A stretch of DNA of 47,776 nt from Kiritimatiellota bacterium (lineage in GTDB: Bacteria; Verrucomicrobiota; Lentisphaeria; Oligosphaerales; JAADHN01): the NCBI GenBank assembly GCA_013151865.1, contig JAADHN010000021.1, positions 1 through 47,776 of the forward strand, read 5' to 3'. The notes below the pieces were generated by a model. That model worked only from the letters and a program-made list of their open reading frames with translations. It did no database searches and was not told the DNA's origin. This document shows, in pieces, positions 25,902-34,858 of the stretch. The position numbers and the translations under genes are program-made. Position 1 is the first letter of the stretch. The number at the start of each line of letters is the position of its first letter.

Positions 25902-27197
25902 TTAAACTGCTGCCGCAAATCGACCCCGAGCAACGCCGACAGCCTCCCGCTCCGACAGTGGACGCACGCCGCCCAACCCCTGGGCGCTTTCCATGAGGAG
26001 CAGGGTCTCTGTAAACGCATCGTACGCCAGTCGCGCCAATTCCGCGTCCCGCCCGACCGTGACCACACCCAACAGCGTGAGCACAATTACGGCGGGTCGA
26101 TGCACTTCACCCCCGGCGCGCAATGGAAACTCTTTGGTGAAACGCCGAATGTATCGTTCCCAGGCGTCCTCGATGCGACGCGGTATCTGGCGCGCGGAGT
26201 CTCCCGGCTGCAGGTCGACGACCATCGGGAAAACACCGCCGGCGGCGGCCGTGCGATAATCCGGAAACCCCTGCGCCAGGGCCCGAACCACATCGGGAAG
26301 ACTGATAGCGCGCCGAACATAGCCTTGCCGTGACGCTTCCCAGGCCGTCACGCAGCGGTCGTCGCCGAAGCGTTCCGACAGGAGCCGACAGGCGATCTCG
26401 AACAGTCGCTCGGGCAGCAGTTGCTCGGCACCATGAAAAATCCAAGTGAGGCGACCGCGACGATTCTCGGCCTCCGTGACGATCCGGTCGCGAATCAGGC
26501 AGTACGTTTTCCACAACTCCGCCGCGGTCTTTCGCCAGAGAAGCATCCCCTCGCGGGCAAACATAACCACATCGGCTTCCAGAGACTGGGCCTCGATCTG
26601 CTGCATGGCCCGGGGCGCCAACACGCCCATGGGAAGCAGGGGATCAACACGAGGCATGTAGATAATATTGGGCGGCATGGTGCGCGCGGAAGCGTGGGAA
26701 AACAACTCGTAAGCAACGTCGGCGCCCTCCTGCGAGCATACGAGAGTCCGCACGGTTTCGTTCCGGACGAACAGACTCCACTGCGGGACCTCCGGTTTCC
26801 CCTGGAAGGGGATATGTATCCCCGTGTCGAGGGACGGCTCGCCGTCGCCGGAGCCTGCCGACCGATAAAGAGAAAGCAGTTTCTCGTCCAATTTCGATAC
26901 CGCAGCCGGAGTCACAGCCTCCGGCCCCGCCCCGGCAACGGCGTCATACTGCTGCTCGATCGCTTCCCAGCCGGCCATCAGATCGTCAAGACGAAACTCG
27001 CCGAACCTGACGTGCGGCGCCTTCGCCCCGCAGGCCAAATTGACGAACATCCGGGTCCCGTCGTTAACGCCCAGACTGAAAACGTCGAAGTCGGATGCGC
27101 ATGTGTCGTCCTTGCGCTCAATCTCATCGAGCAGACATTCGGCGAGCACGTCCAAATCGTTGGCCGGGACTCCCGTGAAATTCGGAATGTCAGACAT
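25902..27197 (-). CDS. Protein of unknown function, 431 residues
   Basis: I do not recognise this protein. It has no signal peptide and no convincing membrane helix; the strongest hydrophobic stretch (PAVIVLTLLGVVTVG, about residue 380) is short. Composition is that of a soluble mixed alpha/beta protein, with a His/Trp-containing patch (ENRRGRLTWIFHGAEQLLPERLF). Coding character is good: a long open frame with codon use like its neighbours. The ATG at 27197 is chosen because the sequence before it (to 27323) does not look protein-like; a GGAG lies about 12 nt upstream, rather far. It stands alone between two intergenic regions longer than 400 bp. Confidence 0.7.
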   Translation of the reverse strand: MSDIPNFTGVPANDLDVLAECLLDEIERKDDTCASDFDVFSLGVNDGTRMFVNLACGAKAPHVRFGEFRLDDLMAGWEAIEQQYDAVAGAGPEAVTPAAVSKLDEKLLSLYRSAGSGDGEPSLDTGIHIPFQGKPEVPQWSLFVRNETVRTLVCSQEGADVAYELFSHASARTMPPNIIYMPRVDPLLPMGVLAPRAMQQIEAQSLEADVVMFAREGMLLWRKTAAELWKTYCLIRDRIVTEAENRRGRLTWIFHGAEQLLPERLFEIACRLLSERFGDDRCVTAWEASRQGYVRRAISLPDVVRALAQGFPDYRTAAAGGVFPMVVDLQPGDSARQIPRRIEDAWERYIRRFTKEFPLRAGGEVHRPAVIVLTLLGVVTVGRDAELARLAYDAFTETLLLMESAQGLGGVRPLSEREAVGVARGRFAAAV

Positions 27198-27670
27198 CGG
27201 CTTCGCAGTCTCCGTTCTATACCATCGCCGCCAAGAAGTCCCACTCACCCGCAAGTGCGGAATCGCCGGGACGGAAATCCGGATTCTTCCGATCTGAGAC
27301 GGTTGCCCTGCCCAGTCGCACATCTCGGAAAAACCGGGACGCCAAGCAAACCAGACAACCCGAGTCGGGAAAAATACGGTCCCACCGGGTATAATTCAAG
27401 GAACGACCCGAGTGTCCGCTTGCGCAGCGGAGACATCCCGGGAGGCGGACCCGCCCAACCCCTTCCCGCCTCGGCCCGCAATGCGGACGCGCGGCGCAAA
27501 TTGGAGGGGTACAGTCGGCGACCCGGCGCCCGGTGTCCCCACGGGACCTCTCCGTTCGCCCTGTACAACTAACGGTTCGGATCGGGTCTGAATTGAACCT
27601 CTGCAAGCGGATGACTGCCGGCCGGCCCTGTTCGTCCCTCCCCGCCCCCCAAAAAAACGCGCCTTAATAC

Positions 27671-27700
27671 TTGACAATACAATAAAGACATATAAGGTAT
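27671..27700 (+). promoter_or_regulatory. AT-rich promoter-like site upstream of sat/cysC
   Basis: A perfect TTGACA (27671-27676) sits in a short AT-rich island. TATAAG follows at 27691-27696, but with only 14 bp between them; TAAGGT at 27693 gives a better 16-bp spacer with a poorer match. The base composition differs sharply from the surrounding DNA, which supports a promoter, though exact boxes are uncertain. Confidence 0.4.
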
Positions 27701-27794
27701 TCGTTTTCCGGTCAAGAAAAGGCGGCGGCAGGTCGGGGTCCGACGGTCGGCGCTTTTTTCCGGAACCGACGTTGCCGTAACGACCTCGTCGCAG

Positions 27795-27810
27795 TGGGAG
27801 TTAACTCCCA
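27795..27810. promoter_or_regulatory. 16-bp perfect palindrome, operator candidate
   Basis: TGGGAGTTAACTCCCA is a perfect inverted repeat centred on GTTAAC, 46 bp before the start codon of the ATP sulfurylase gene. Its symmetry and place suggest a dimeric repressor or activator site; the regulator is not identified. Confidence 0.5.
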
Positions 27811-27841
27811 AGTATCTCAACCGGCCCAAGTACCTCAACCG
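27807..27841 (+). repeat. Two 17-bp direct repeats in the sat/cysC leader
   Basis: CCCAAGTATCTCAACCG (27807-27823) and CCCAAGTACCTCAACCG (27825-27841) differ at one base and are offset by 18 bp. The first overlaps the right end of the palindrome; the second ends just before the GGAG ribosome site. They could be tandem binding sites for a protein or an RNA-level control element. Confidence 0.65.
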
Positions 27842-27855
27842 ATGGAGAATGAACC

Positions 27856-28857
27856 ATGCCGACTCACCTTATCCCTCCCCATGGGGGCGCCCTGATTAAC
27901 CTTCAGACCGCCCCTGCCCGAGCCGAGGAACTCAAACAACACGCCAGGGAGTGGCCCTCATGGGATCTCACGCCCCGGCAGATTTGCGACCTCGAACTGC
28001 TGATGAACGGCGCCTTCTCTCCGCTGACCGGGTTCCTGGCCCGCCGGGACTACGACTCTGTGTGCGCCGACATGCGACTGGCCAACGGAGTGCTGTGGCC
28101 CATTCCAATTACGTTGGATGTATCTGAAGAAACCGCCCGGGGTCTGCGTCCCGGTTCCTCTCTGGCCCTCCGAGACCTCGAGGGGATCATCTTGGCGGTC
28201 TTGACCGTGGAGGATGTCTGGGAGCCGGATCGGACCGCGGAAGCCGAACAGGTGTACGGGACGGCCGACCCAGAACACCCCGGGGTTCGCCACCTTCTCC
28301 GGGACTCGCATCCATGGCTTGTCGGTGGACGCATCGAGGGCGTGGAGATGCCGCGCCACTACGACTTCCCCGATATCCGCCACACCCCCACCGAGCTGCG
28401 TCAGAGCGTGGCGCGTCTCGGCTGGCGTCGCGTGGTGGCGTTTCAAACCCGCAATCCCATGCACCGTGCGCATTTCGAGCTGACCTACCGGGCAGCACGG
28501 GACCGCGAGGCGAATTTGCTGATTCACCCTGTGGTGGGCATGACGAAACCGGGGGATGTGGACCACTTCACCCGGGTCCGCTGCTACAAGGCAATCCTCC
28601 CTCACTACCCCGCCAACACAGCCATGTTGAGCCTTCTGCCCCTGGCCATGCGGATGGCCGGCCCGCGAGAGGCTGTGTGGCACGCAATCATCCGAAAGAA
28701 CTTCGGCTGCACGCACCTGATTGTCGGTCGCGACCACGCGGGCCCCGGAGCAAACGCCGCCGGCGAGCCGAGCCGTTCTACGGCCCCTACGACGCCCAGA
28801 AACTGCTCCGAAAACACGAGGAAGAGCTGGGTATCTCGATGGTCCCGTTCAAAATGA
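27856..28857 (+). CDS. sat: ATP sulfurylase part of a bifunctional Sat-CysC gene, frameshifted
   Basis: As it stands the frame encodes 333 residues. The homologous part is residues 1 to about 305: the ATP sulfurylase N-terminal domain, the nucleotide-binding [13 protein letters not shown] (about 195-207, Q-x-R-N-P-x-H-x-x-H) and GRDHAGPG near residue 295. After AAGEP the frame is lost because AGCCG is duplicated in tandem (28766-28775); translation then adds about 28 unrelated residues and stops at 28857. Removing one AGCCG restores [11 protein letters not shown] and joins this part to the frame that continues to 29582, giving a fusion of about 573 residues. Sat makes APS from sulfate and ATP. 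GGAG precedes the ATG at 27856. Whether the shift is real or a sequencing/assembly error cannot be told here. Confidence 0.85.
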   Translation: MPTHLIPPHGGALINLQTAPARAEELKQHAREWPSWDLTPRQICDLELLMNGAFSPLTGFLARRDYDSVCADMRLANGVLWPIPITLDVSEETARGLRPGSSLALRDLEGIILAVLTVEDVWEPDRTAEAEQVYGTADPEHPGVRHLLRDSHPWLVGGRIEGVEMPRHYDFPDIRHTPTELRQSVARLGWRRVVAFQTRNPMHRAHFELTYRAARDREANLLIHPVVGMTKPGDVDHFTRVRCYKAILPHYPANTAMLSLLPLAMRMAGPREAVWHAIIRKNFGCTHLIVGRDHAGPGANAAGEPSRSTAPTTPRNCSENTRKSWVSRWSRSK

Positions 28858-29582
28858 TGGTCTACGCGCCGTCGCGGCAGGAGTATTTGCCTGTGGACGA
28901 AGTGCCGGAAGATCTCAAGACCGAATCCATCTCCGGAACGGAATTGCGGCGGCGCCTCGCCAAGGGATTGCCCGTGCCCGAGTGGTTCTCGTTTCCCGAA
29001 GTGATGGAGCAGCTCCGCGAAACTTATCCTCCGTTGAGTCGCCGGGGCTTCACCGTCCTGTTCACGGGACTGCCCAGCTCCGGAAAATCCACCATTGCCA
29101 ACGTCTTGCTGGTCAAACTGCTCGAACTTGGCGGCCGCCCGGTTACTCTGCTGGATGGCGACATCGTCCGCAAGAACCTGTCCTCCGAATTGGGGTTCTC
29201 GAAAGAACACCGGGACTTGAACATTCGGCGCATTGGTTTCGTGGCCTCGGAGATTACCAAGAACCGCGGAATTGCCATTTGCGCTCCGATCGCCCCTTAC
29301 GACCGAGTGCGCAAGGAAGTTCGAGAAGTCATCGAGGACGTGGGTGGTTTCATCCTGGTCCATGTCTCGACGCCTGTATCGGTGTGCGAACAGCGCGACC
29401 GCAAAGGACTGTATGCCAAAGCCCGGGCCGGTCTGATCAAGGAGTTCACCGGGATTTCGGATCCGTATGAAGTCCCGGAAGATGCCGAATTGGCCTTGGA
29501 CACCACCGAAATGACCCCTGAAGAATGCGCCCAGGAGGTGCTTCTCTTCCTTGAAAAAGAAGGCTACATTGCTCCTCGATGA
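28770..29582 (+). CDS. cysC: Sat C-terminal part plus APS kinase, continuation after the frameshift
   Basis: This frame resumes exactly where the ATP sulfurylase homology is lost: [20 protein letters not shown] and [24 protein letters not shown] complete the sulfurylase. They are followed by an APS kinase domain with Walker [10 protein letters not shown], then [23 protein letters not shown], the APS-binding [22 protein letters not shown], and [20 protein letters not shown] kinase phosphorylates APS to PAPS. Independent translation would need an internal start such as the ATG at 28839, which would leave the kinase domain intact, but no good ribosome site is visible. Taken with 27856-28857 it is one broken gene. 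Confidence 0.85.
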   Translation, partial: EPFYGPYDAQKLLRKHEEELGISMVPFKMMVYAPSRQEYLPVDEVPEDLKTESISGTELRRRLAKGLPVPEWFSFPEVMEQLRETYPPLSRRGFTVLFTGLPSSGKSTIANVLLVKLLELGGRPVTLLDGDIVRKNLSSELGFSKEHRDLNIRRIGFVASEITKNRGIAICAPIAPYDRVRKEVREVIEDVGGFILVHVSTPVSVCEQRDRKGLYAKARAGLIKEFTGISDPYEVPEDAELALDTTEMTPEECAQEVLLFLEKEGYIAPR

Positions 29583-29810
29583 ATCGCGGGGGTCCGCCCG
29601 AAAAGGACGCATCGCTGTACAAGCACACGTTTCGAGCGAGATCCCGTCGGTCCCGTCCGGCGACGCACCCCTTTGCGGGGGAGCGTCCCGGGCGGAAGCG
29701 ACGGAAGTTCCCGACACAGGGCGTGCCCGTGGATTGCACCGCGCTTTTCGGGTTGTCACTCGTGAAGCGCCCCGCCGGGCACATCCGTGACGGTACCGGG
29801 AACGTGGAGC

Positions 29811-32800
29811 ATGACACCAATCTTTCGTCTCTTCGTTGCGCTCTGTCTGCTCGGAGGGGGGCTCGCCGGGTCGGCCTTCTCCCGCGCCCAGTCCGCGGAT
29901 GCGATCCTGGCGGCGGCCGGCGTAAGAGGCGGTCTGTTGGTACATATCGGCTGCGGGGACGGCACGCTCACTTGCGCCCTGGCGGCCGACGCCAGATACT
30001 TGGTGCACGGACTGGACCCAGACCCAACTGCCATTGCCAAGGCCCGGGACCGGGTTCGCGCCAACGGGCTGACGGGCCGTGTGACTCTGGAACAGTGGGA
30101 CAAACCGGTCCTCCCGTATGCGGACGGCTTGGTGAACCTGGTGGTGGGCACGGCCCCCGGCATCGTTTCCATGCACGAAGTCATGCGCGTCCTCTCTCCC
30201 GGCGGCGTGGCCTACCTCCGGCAAGGAAGCCATTGGGAACGCCGTGTCAAGCCCCGACCGGCGACCTTGGATGAATGGCCGCAGTTTTTTCACGACAGTA
30301 CGGGAAACGCTGTTTCGAAGGACCGGGTATGCGGACCGCCGCATCGCGTTCAGTGGATCGCCGGTCCACGTTGGGCCCGCAGTCACGAACACTTGGCCTC
30401 GATCAGCGCGGTCGTCACATCCCATGGACGCCTGTTCTGCCTCGTGGATAACGGCCCGACCGCCTCCGTACTCCTGCCTTCTGCATGGGCCCTTGTGGCC
30501 CGGGACGCCTTCAGCGGTGTGCGCCTTTGGGAACGGCGGCTTCCGTCCTGGGAGGGACAGCTCCGTCCATTCCGCTCCGGCCCCGCGGCCCTGCCCCGGC
30601 GTTTGGCCGCGGCAGGCGATTCGGTCTACGTCACCCTCGGATACGGCGCACCGGTGAGCGAACTCGACGGCGCGACGGGACGCCTGCGCCGAACCTTCCC
30701 CGGGACAGTGGGCGCGACCGAAATCGTCATCGACTCGGATCGCCTTTTCGTCGTGGCAGGCGACGTGAATCGGGCGGCGGCCGCAGAAGCAACCAAAAGG
30801 AGAGGAGCCACCCCGCCGCCGCATGATAAGCGGATCGTCGTCCTGCGGGCGACGGACGGCGCGGAACTCTGGCGAAAAGCAGACTCCGATACCGCGCAAC
30901 TCCTGCCACTGACCCTGGCGGTCGCCGACGGTCGGCTCTTTTTCCAGAACCCCCGGCAATTGATCTGCCTCGATGCCGCGAGCGGCAAGGAATTCTGGCG
31001 TACGGACCGGCCGGTCGCCACACGGCGTCCGGCTTGGTCGACTCCCACCCTGGTGGTATCCGACGGCGTCGTGCTGTCGGCCGACCGCGCCGCGCCGCGA
31101 CCCGACAACGGCGGCACAACAGCCCCCAAGAAGATGGAGTGGCTCGTAAGCTGGGCCGGCGGGGGAAAACCGGGGGAATTGATCGCGTTTTCCGCTGAAA
31201 CCGGCCAAAAGCTGTGGAGCTGCCCCTGTCAGGAAGGCTACACATCGCCGGTCGGGGTATTTGTGATCGATGGCTTGGTTTGGACCGGGCGCCTGGTGCG
31301 GGCAGGCGATCCTGGCATTGTTGAAGCGCGGGACTTGAAGACCGGCAAGGTCAAGCGCACCCGGCCGCCGGACAAGAGATTCTTCCGTGTGGGCATGGCG
31401 CACCACCGTTGCTACCGTGATCGGGCCACGGACCAGTACTTGCTTCTCGGCCGCGCCGGGATCGAGTTCGTTGACGTGAAGACCGGGACAGTCGACCCGA
31501 ATCACTGGGTGCGCGGGGCTTGCCAGTTCGGGATACTGCCGGCCAACGGACTCGTGTATGCTCCGTCTCACAGTTGCGCGTGCTACCTGAATGCCAAGCT
31601 AAACTCCTTTAACGCATTGGCCCCGAAGCGCCCGCGTGACTCGAGCATCACGAAGCCGGGACCATCCGCATCGTCCCGGATCGAGCCGGGACCGGCCTGG
31701 GGCGAAAAGGTCGGTCTCCGAGCCGGAGAGGCGGGCGACCTTGCGGCCGAGTGGCCGACTTATGCGGCCCGAAGCGGCAGCACCGCGGCCGCCGTTTCCC
31801 CCAAACTCGGCGAGAAGTGGCGGGCGACCATCGGAGGCCGCCTCAGCAGTCCGATAGTGGCGGCGGGACGGGTGTGGGTGGCCGAAGTCGATGCCGGCAC
31901 GATCCACGCTTTCGATGTCGCATCCGGCAGAGAAGTGTGGCGTTTCGCCACGGCGGGACGGATCGATTCGCCGCCCTCATTTTACGAGGGGCGCGTTGTG
32001 TTCGGTTCGGCAGACGGTCGGGTCTATTGTGTCCGGGCCGATGACGGTCGCCTCATCTGGCGATTCCGAGCCGGCCCCGAGGACCGACGCATCGTTGCCT
32101 ACAATGCCGTCGAATCCGCCTGGCCGGTGCACGGCAGTGTACTGATCCTGCCACCGAAGACGGCCGGGGACACGCCGTCGATCTGTTTCGCCGCAGGCCG
32201 TTCCACCTACCTGGATGGCGGGATCTTCCTTTATCGCCTGAACCTCTATACCGGCGAGATCGTGAAAGAACGCCGCCTGAACGACCGCGACCCGCAGACG
32301 GGTCTGGAATCCCAAAAGGGGATCACCGGGCTTGGGATGAAAGGGGTACTGCCGGACGTGCTGTCGGCCGCTGATGACTCGATCTTCATGCGCCACGCCC
32401 GGTTTGCCGCCGACAGCCTGGCGGACCGTGGACCGATCCGGCACCTGTTCTCGCCCACCGGCTTCCTGGACGACACGTGGTGGCACCGTTCCTATTGGCT
32501 TTACGGGACGCAGTATATCTCCGGCTGGGGTGGCTGGTGGCGCGCCGGGAATCGGTCGCCGTCGGGACGCATCCTGGTTATGAACGACGCCGTCATTTAC
32601 GGGTTCGGCCGCACGTTCATGCCCAGCGGCAATGCCGGCCAGTGGGCGTACGGCGAAACCTATCGGCTGTTTTCGACAGACAGAGATTTCAAGACACTCG
32701 CCTCCCCCACGCCGGGGCGACGACGCGGCAGGGCGCCCACAAAATCCATCGTGAACGTGCACTGGCAGAAAGACATCGGCATGGCGGTCCGCGCCCTGGT

Positions 32801-33671
32801 TCTGGCCGGGAAAGACCTTTTCGCCGCCGGACCGCTGGGAGACGTCCGGGAATCTAGGAAAGCATTCCGCGGGGAAAACGGGGCCGCGCTCAAAGTCATC
32901 GTCCCGGAAACCGGGGAACTGCGGATTGCCTGGAGGTTGCCGGCGCCGCCGGTGTTCGACGGCATGGCTGCTGCCGAGGGCCGGCTCTTCGTCGCCCTGA
33001 CCGACGGGACGCTCGCCTGCCTGGCCGAGGGATCGGAACGCCCCTTGAGCCGAGTCGCCGGGATCCCAAACAAAGCGGTCCGCCCCCCGACCCCACGCCC
33101 GGAAATCGGCATCGCACGCCTGCCGGCGCCGCTGCCGCCGCTCCCGAACGCCCGTGAAAACAAGGCCTTCCAGACGGTGTCCAAGTGCGTGATTGGTGAG
33201 GTGGACTCCGGCTTCCGGATCGCCGCGGACCGGGGCCGGGTCGGACTGGTTCTCCGCGCCCTGTCCACTCCCATCACCCGCCGGGCCGTGTTCAGAATGC
33301 GGATCCGCCCTGTCCCCGGTTTCTCAACCCCGCGGTTCTACCGGAACGGGTTCCTCGCTTTCGGGGACGGCACCGACGACGGTCGACTCGTCAAGTGCGG
33401 CCTAAAGTTCCTGGCGCGCCAAGCGTTGATCATGGAAGGTCCGACCAACGGGACCAAGGCCACCGCCTCGGAAAGACTGAGCAGGGCCCCGGACAAAGCG
33501 GTGTGGATCACGGTCAGCGTGGATCTGAATTCGGGAAAGATCACCTTCCGGGTCGGCAAGAAAACGCTGCAGGCCGTGTTGCGCCGCAAACCGCCCGCCA
33601 TAACGTACGTCGGGTACGCAGTGCTCAATGCGGTGACCGATTTCGGCCCTATCGAAATCACCGGCGAATAG
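29811..33671 (+). CDS. Secreted protein: methyltransferase-like domain, PQQ-type beta-propeller and LamG-like end
   Basis: A 1286-residue protein. Residues 4-28 are a signal peptide (IFRLFVALCLLGGGLAGSAFSRA). Residues about 30-150 are a class I SAM-methyltransferase fold with motif I VHIGCGDGTLT (44-54), the acidic GLDPDP and a late MRVLSPGGVAYL strand. From about 155 (WPQFFHDSTGNAVSKD, GPPHRVQWIAGPRW) follow PQQ/BamB-like propeller blades, with repeated motifs such as LICLDAASGKEFWR, IHAFDVASGREVWRFATAG and VYCVRADDGRLIWRFRAG. The last about 170 residues look like a concanavalin/LamG domain. The ATG at 29811 is preferred over the GTG at 29787 because it starts the signal peptide. This architecture recurs in planctomycete-type genomes as I recall, with no assigned function. 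Sulfur-gene adjacency is probably incidental. Confidence 0.82.
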   Translation: MTPIFRLFVALCLLGGGLAGSAFSRAQSADAILAAAGVRGGLLVHIGCGDGTLTCALAADARYLVHGLDPDPTAIAKARDRVRANGLTGRVTLEQWDKPVLPYADGLVNLVVGTAPGIVSMHEVMRVLSPGGVAYLRQGSHWERRVKPRPATLDEWPQFFHDSTGNAVSKDRVCGPPHRVQWIAGPRWARSHEHLASISAVVTSHGRLFCLVDNGPTASVLLPSAWALVARDAFSGVRLWERRLPSWEGQLRPFRSGPAALPRRLAAAGDSVYVTLGYGAPVSELDGATGRLRRTFPGTVGATEIVIDSDRLFVVAGDVNRAAAAEATKRRGATPPPHDKRIVVLRATDGAELWRKADSDTAQLLPLTLAVADGRLFFQNPRQLICLDAASGKEFWRTDRPVATRRPAWSTPTLVVSDGVVLSADRAAPRPDNGGTTAPKKMEWLVSWAGGGKPGELIAFSAETGQKLWSCPCQEGYTSPVGVFVIDGLVWTGRLVRAGDPGIVEARDLKTGKVKRTRPPDKRFFRVGMAHHRCYRDRATDQYLLLGRAGIEFVDVKTGTVDPNHWVRGACQFGILPANGLVYAPSHSCACYLNAKLNSFNALAPKRPRDSSITKPGPSASSRIEPGPAWGEKVGLRAGEAGDLAAEWPTYAARSGSTAAAVSPKLGEKWRATIGGRLSSPIVAAGRVWVAEVDAGTIHAFDVASGREVWRFATAGRIDSPPSFYEGRVVFGSADGRVYCVRADDGRLIWRFRAGPEDRRIVAYNAVESAWPVHGSVLILPPKTAGDTPSICFAAGRSTYLDGGIFLYRLNLYTGEIVKERRLNDRDPQTGLESQKGITGLGMKGVLPDVLSAADDSIFMRHARFAADSLADRGPIRHLFSPTGFLDDTWWHRSYWLYGTQYISGWGGWWRAGNRSPSGRILVMNDAVIYGFGRTFMPSGNAGQWAYGETYRLFSTDRDFKTLASPTPGRRRGRAPTKSIVNVHWQKDIGMAVRALVLAGKDLFAAGPLGDVRESRKAFRGENGAALKVIVPETGELRIAWRLPAPPVFDGMAAAEGRLFVALTDGTLACLAEGSERPLSRVAGIPNKAVRPPTPRPEIGIARLPAPLPPLPNARENKAFQTVSKCVIGEVDSGFRIAADRGRVGLVLRALSTPITRRAVFRMRIRPVPGFSTPRFYRNGFLAFGDGTDDGRLVKCGLKFLARQALIMEGPTNGTKATASERLSRAPDKAVWITVSVDLNSGKITFRVGKKTLQAVLRRKPPAITYVGYAVLNAVTDFGPIEITGE

Positions 33672-34018
33672 GTTGACGGTGTCCGGGAGTGGATCGATAG
33701 CCGTATGCGGCCGCGGTCTCGGGGCAAGACTCGCGACCGGCAGAATACAGTCCGCCCGTCCGCCGTCCCCGATGGGGTGACGGCGGAAGGCCCTCCTCTC
33801 CGACACATCCATCCCGCAAATCCCGCGCAAGGGGGACCCCGTCCGTTGCCCGGGGGGCGCCCCCGTCAAAGCATATGAGAATCCCCTTTTCGGGGTTGCA
33901 ACCGGGAAACACACCGCTAGAGTTGAATCGGTCTCAGGCGCCTTGCCGACCCCCGGAAACCGAAACCGGCGGCGCCACCCGACACGTGGGGGAGACCCCA
34001 GTAATGGAGCCATGAACC
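33672..34018. other. Intergenic region upstream of the export cluster
   Basis: A 347-bp region with no supportable ORF. It contains two hairpins (33852-33866 and 33884-33896) and, at the end, the ribosome site GGAG about 10 nt before the export-cluster start. A promoter could not be assigned by eye. Confidence 0.45.
33852..33896. terminator. Two GC-rich hairpins after the propeller-protein gene
   Basis: CGGGGG-GCG-CCCCCG (33852-33866) and CCCC-TTTTC-GGGG (33884-33896) are adjacent stem-loops about 180-225 bases beyond the stop codon. Neither is followed by a T-run longer than two bases. They may end the upstream transcript or sit in the leader of the next operon. Confidence 0.3.
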
Positions 34019-34849
34019 ATGCCTTCGCGAATCAAGAACTTGCTGGGACGGTCATCCGCTTCCGAGCATAAGGCGCAGGAGACGGACGGGCAGGAGGAGA
34101 GCCTCGAACAGGCCATACTCCAGGAAGACCAGCAGGAGGATTTCGAAAAGGACCGTTCGATCCTTGACGACGGAGCGGGTCTGGCCGAGAAGAAGGTGCA
34201 GAAAGAAGCCGAGAAGGAAGTCCAAAGCGCAGCCATGGACTCCCTGAAACGTCTTCACATGATCCAGATGGGGCGGTGTCCGAAATGCAGCGGTCACTTG
34301 CGGCGACACCTGTTTGCCTCGATCTGCGACTCGTGCGGGTGGCACACCTTCGACACACCGCGCGAGGGCCCGGTCCGGGTCCACCTCAAGTCCGGCGCGG
34401 GCGTGGTCGAGGGCGAGCGCTGTTACCGAGTGCAGACGGGCGCGGTCCTGGTCCTGAAGGGCGACCTGGTCGTGGCCCAGGTGCCGAAAGACTCCGTGGG
34501 GTGGATCGAGTACATCTGGTCGGAAGAAGAGATCGAACAGCGACACAAGCACGTGCTCGAGCGGGCCAGCGTCCGTTGCGCTTGGTGCGACAGTGAAGCC
34601 GACCCAGAAAAGGACGGTTTCCACTTGGTCCAAGTGGCGTTCGGGACCAGTCAGGAACGATACTGTTTCTGCTCGGACAAGTGCTACGAGGCATTCCGCA
34701 AGATGTACCCGGCACGAGTCCATCGCAACTGCTACGAGCGCAACTGCGCCGAGTGCAACCTCTGCGTCAAACGCTACGAGGACGAAACCGAGGGCGTTCA
34801 TCTTCTGGCCAAAGACTTCCTGCGGGTGAAGCAGCTTAAGAAGAAGTAG
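34019..34849 (+). CDS. Cys-rich zinc-ribbon/TRASH-like protein heading an export cluster
   Basis: A 276-residue soluble protein that I cannot name. Residues 1-80 are highly charged and helical, probably a coiled coil (EESLEQAILQEDQQEDFEKD). A zinc ribbon follows: CPKCSGHLRRHLFASICDSCGW (two CxxC pairs, about residues 87-108). The next about 70 residues include a predicted beta segment. A second metal site resembles a TRASH or MYM-type treble clef, with CAWC and then CFCSDKCYEAFRK. The end has CYERNCAECNLC. In all there are 14 cysteines. TRASH domains are known from metal sensing and trafficking; that role here is inference. GGAG lies about 10 nt upstream. It ends 9 nt before an HlyD gene and is clearly in that operon. 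Confidence 0.7.
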   Translation: MPSRIKNLLGRSSASEHKAQETDGQEESLEQAILQEDQQEDFEKDRSILDDGAGLAEKKVQKEAEKEVQSAAMDSLKRLHMIQMGRCPKCSGHLRRHLFASICDSCGWHTFDTPREGPVRVHLKSGAGVVEGERCYRVQTGAVLVLKGDLVVAQVPKDSVGWIEYIWSEEEIEQRHKHVLERASVRCAWCDSEADPEKDGFHLVQVAFGTSQERYCFCSDKCYEAFRKMYPARVHRNCYERNCAECNLCVKRYEDETEGVHLLAKDFLRVKQLKKK

Positions 34850-34858
34850 GATCTCGCC

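Larger units (their letters stand above)
27198..27855. other. Divergent regulatory region upstream of the sulfate-activation gene
   Basis: A 658-bp region between divergent genes, with no supportable ORF. The part 27198-27655 is GC-rich and shows nothing recognisable. From 27664 there is a sharp AT-rich island with a promoter-like box, then a 16-bp perfect palindrome and a pair of 17-bp direct repeats directly before the ribosome site of the sulfate-activation gene. Confidence 0.6.

Noticed and set aside
27807-27841. Start of a CRISPR array or attachment site
   Set aside because: There are only two units spaced 18 bp apart with no spacers and no integrase nearby.
28740-28790. Programmed ribosomal frameshift in sat-cysC
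   Set aside because: There is no slippery heptamer or downstream structure; a 5-bp tandem duplication explains the shift fully.
28605-31571. 988-codon open frame on the minus strand
   Set aside because: It lies antisense to the APS kinase and propeller genes, has no family signature, and long antisense frames are expected in GC-rich coding DNA.
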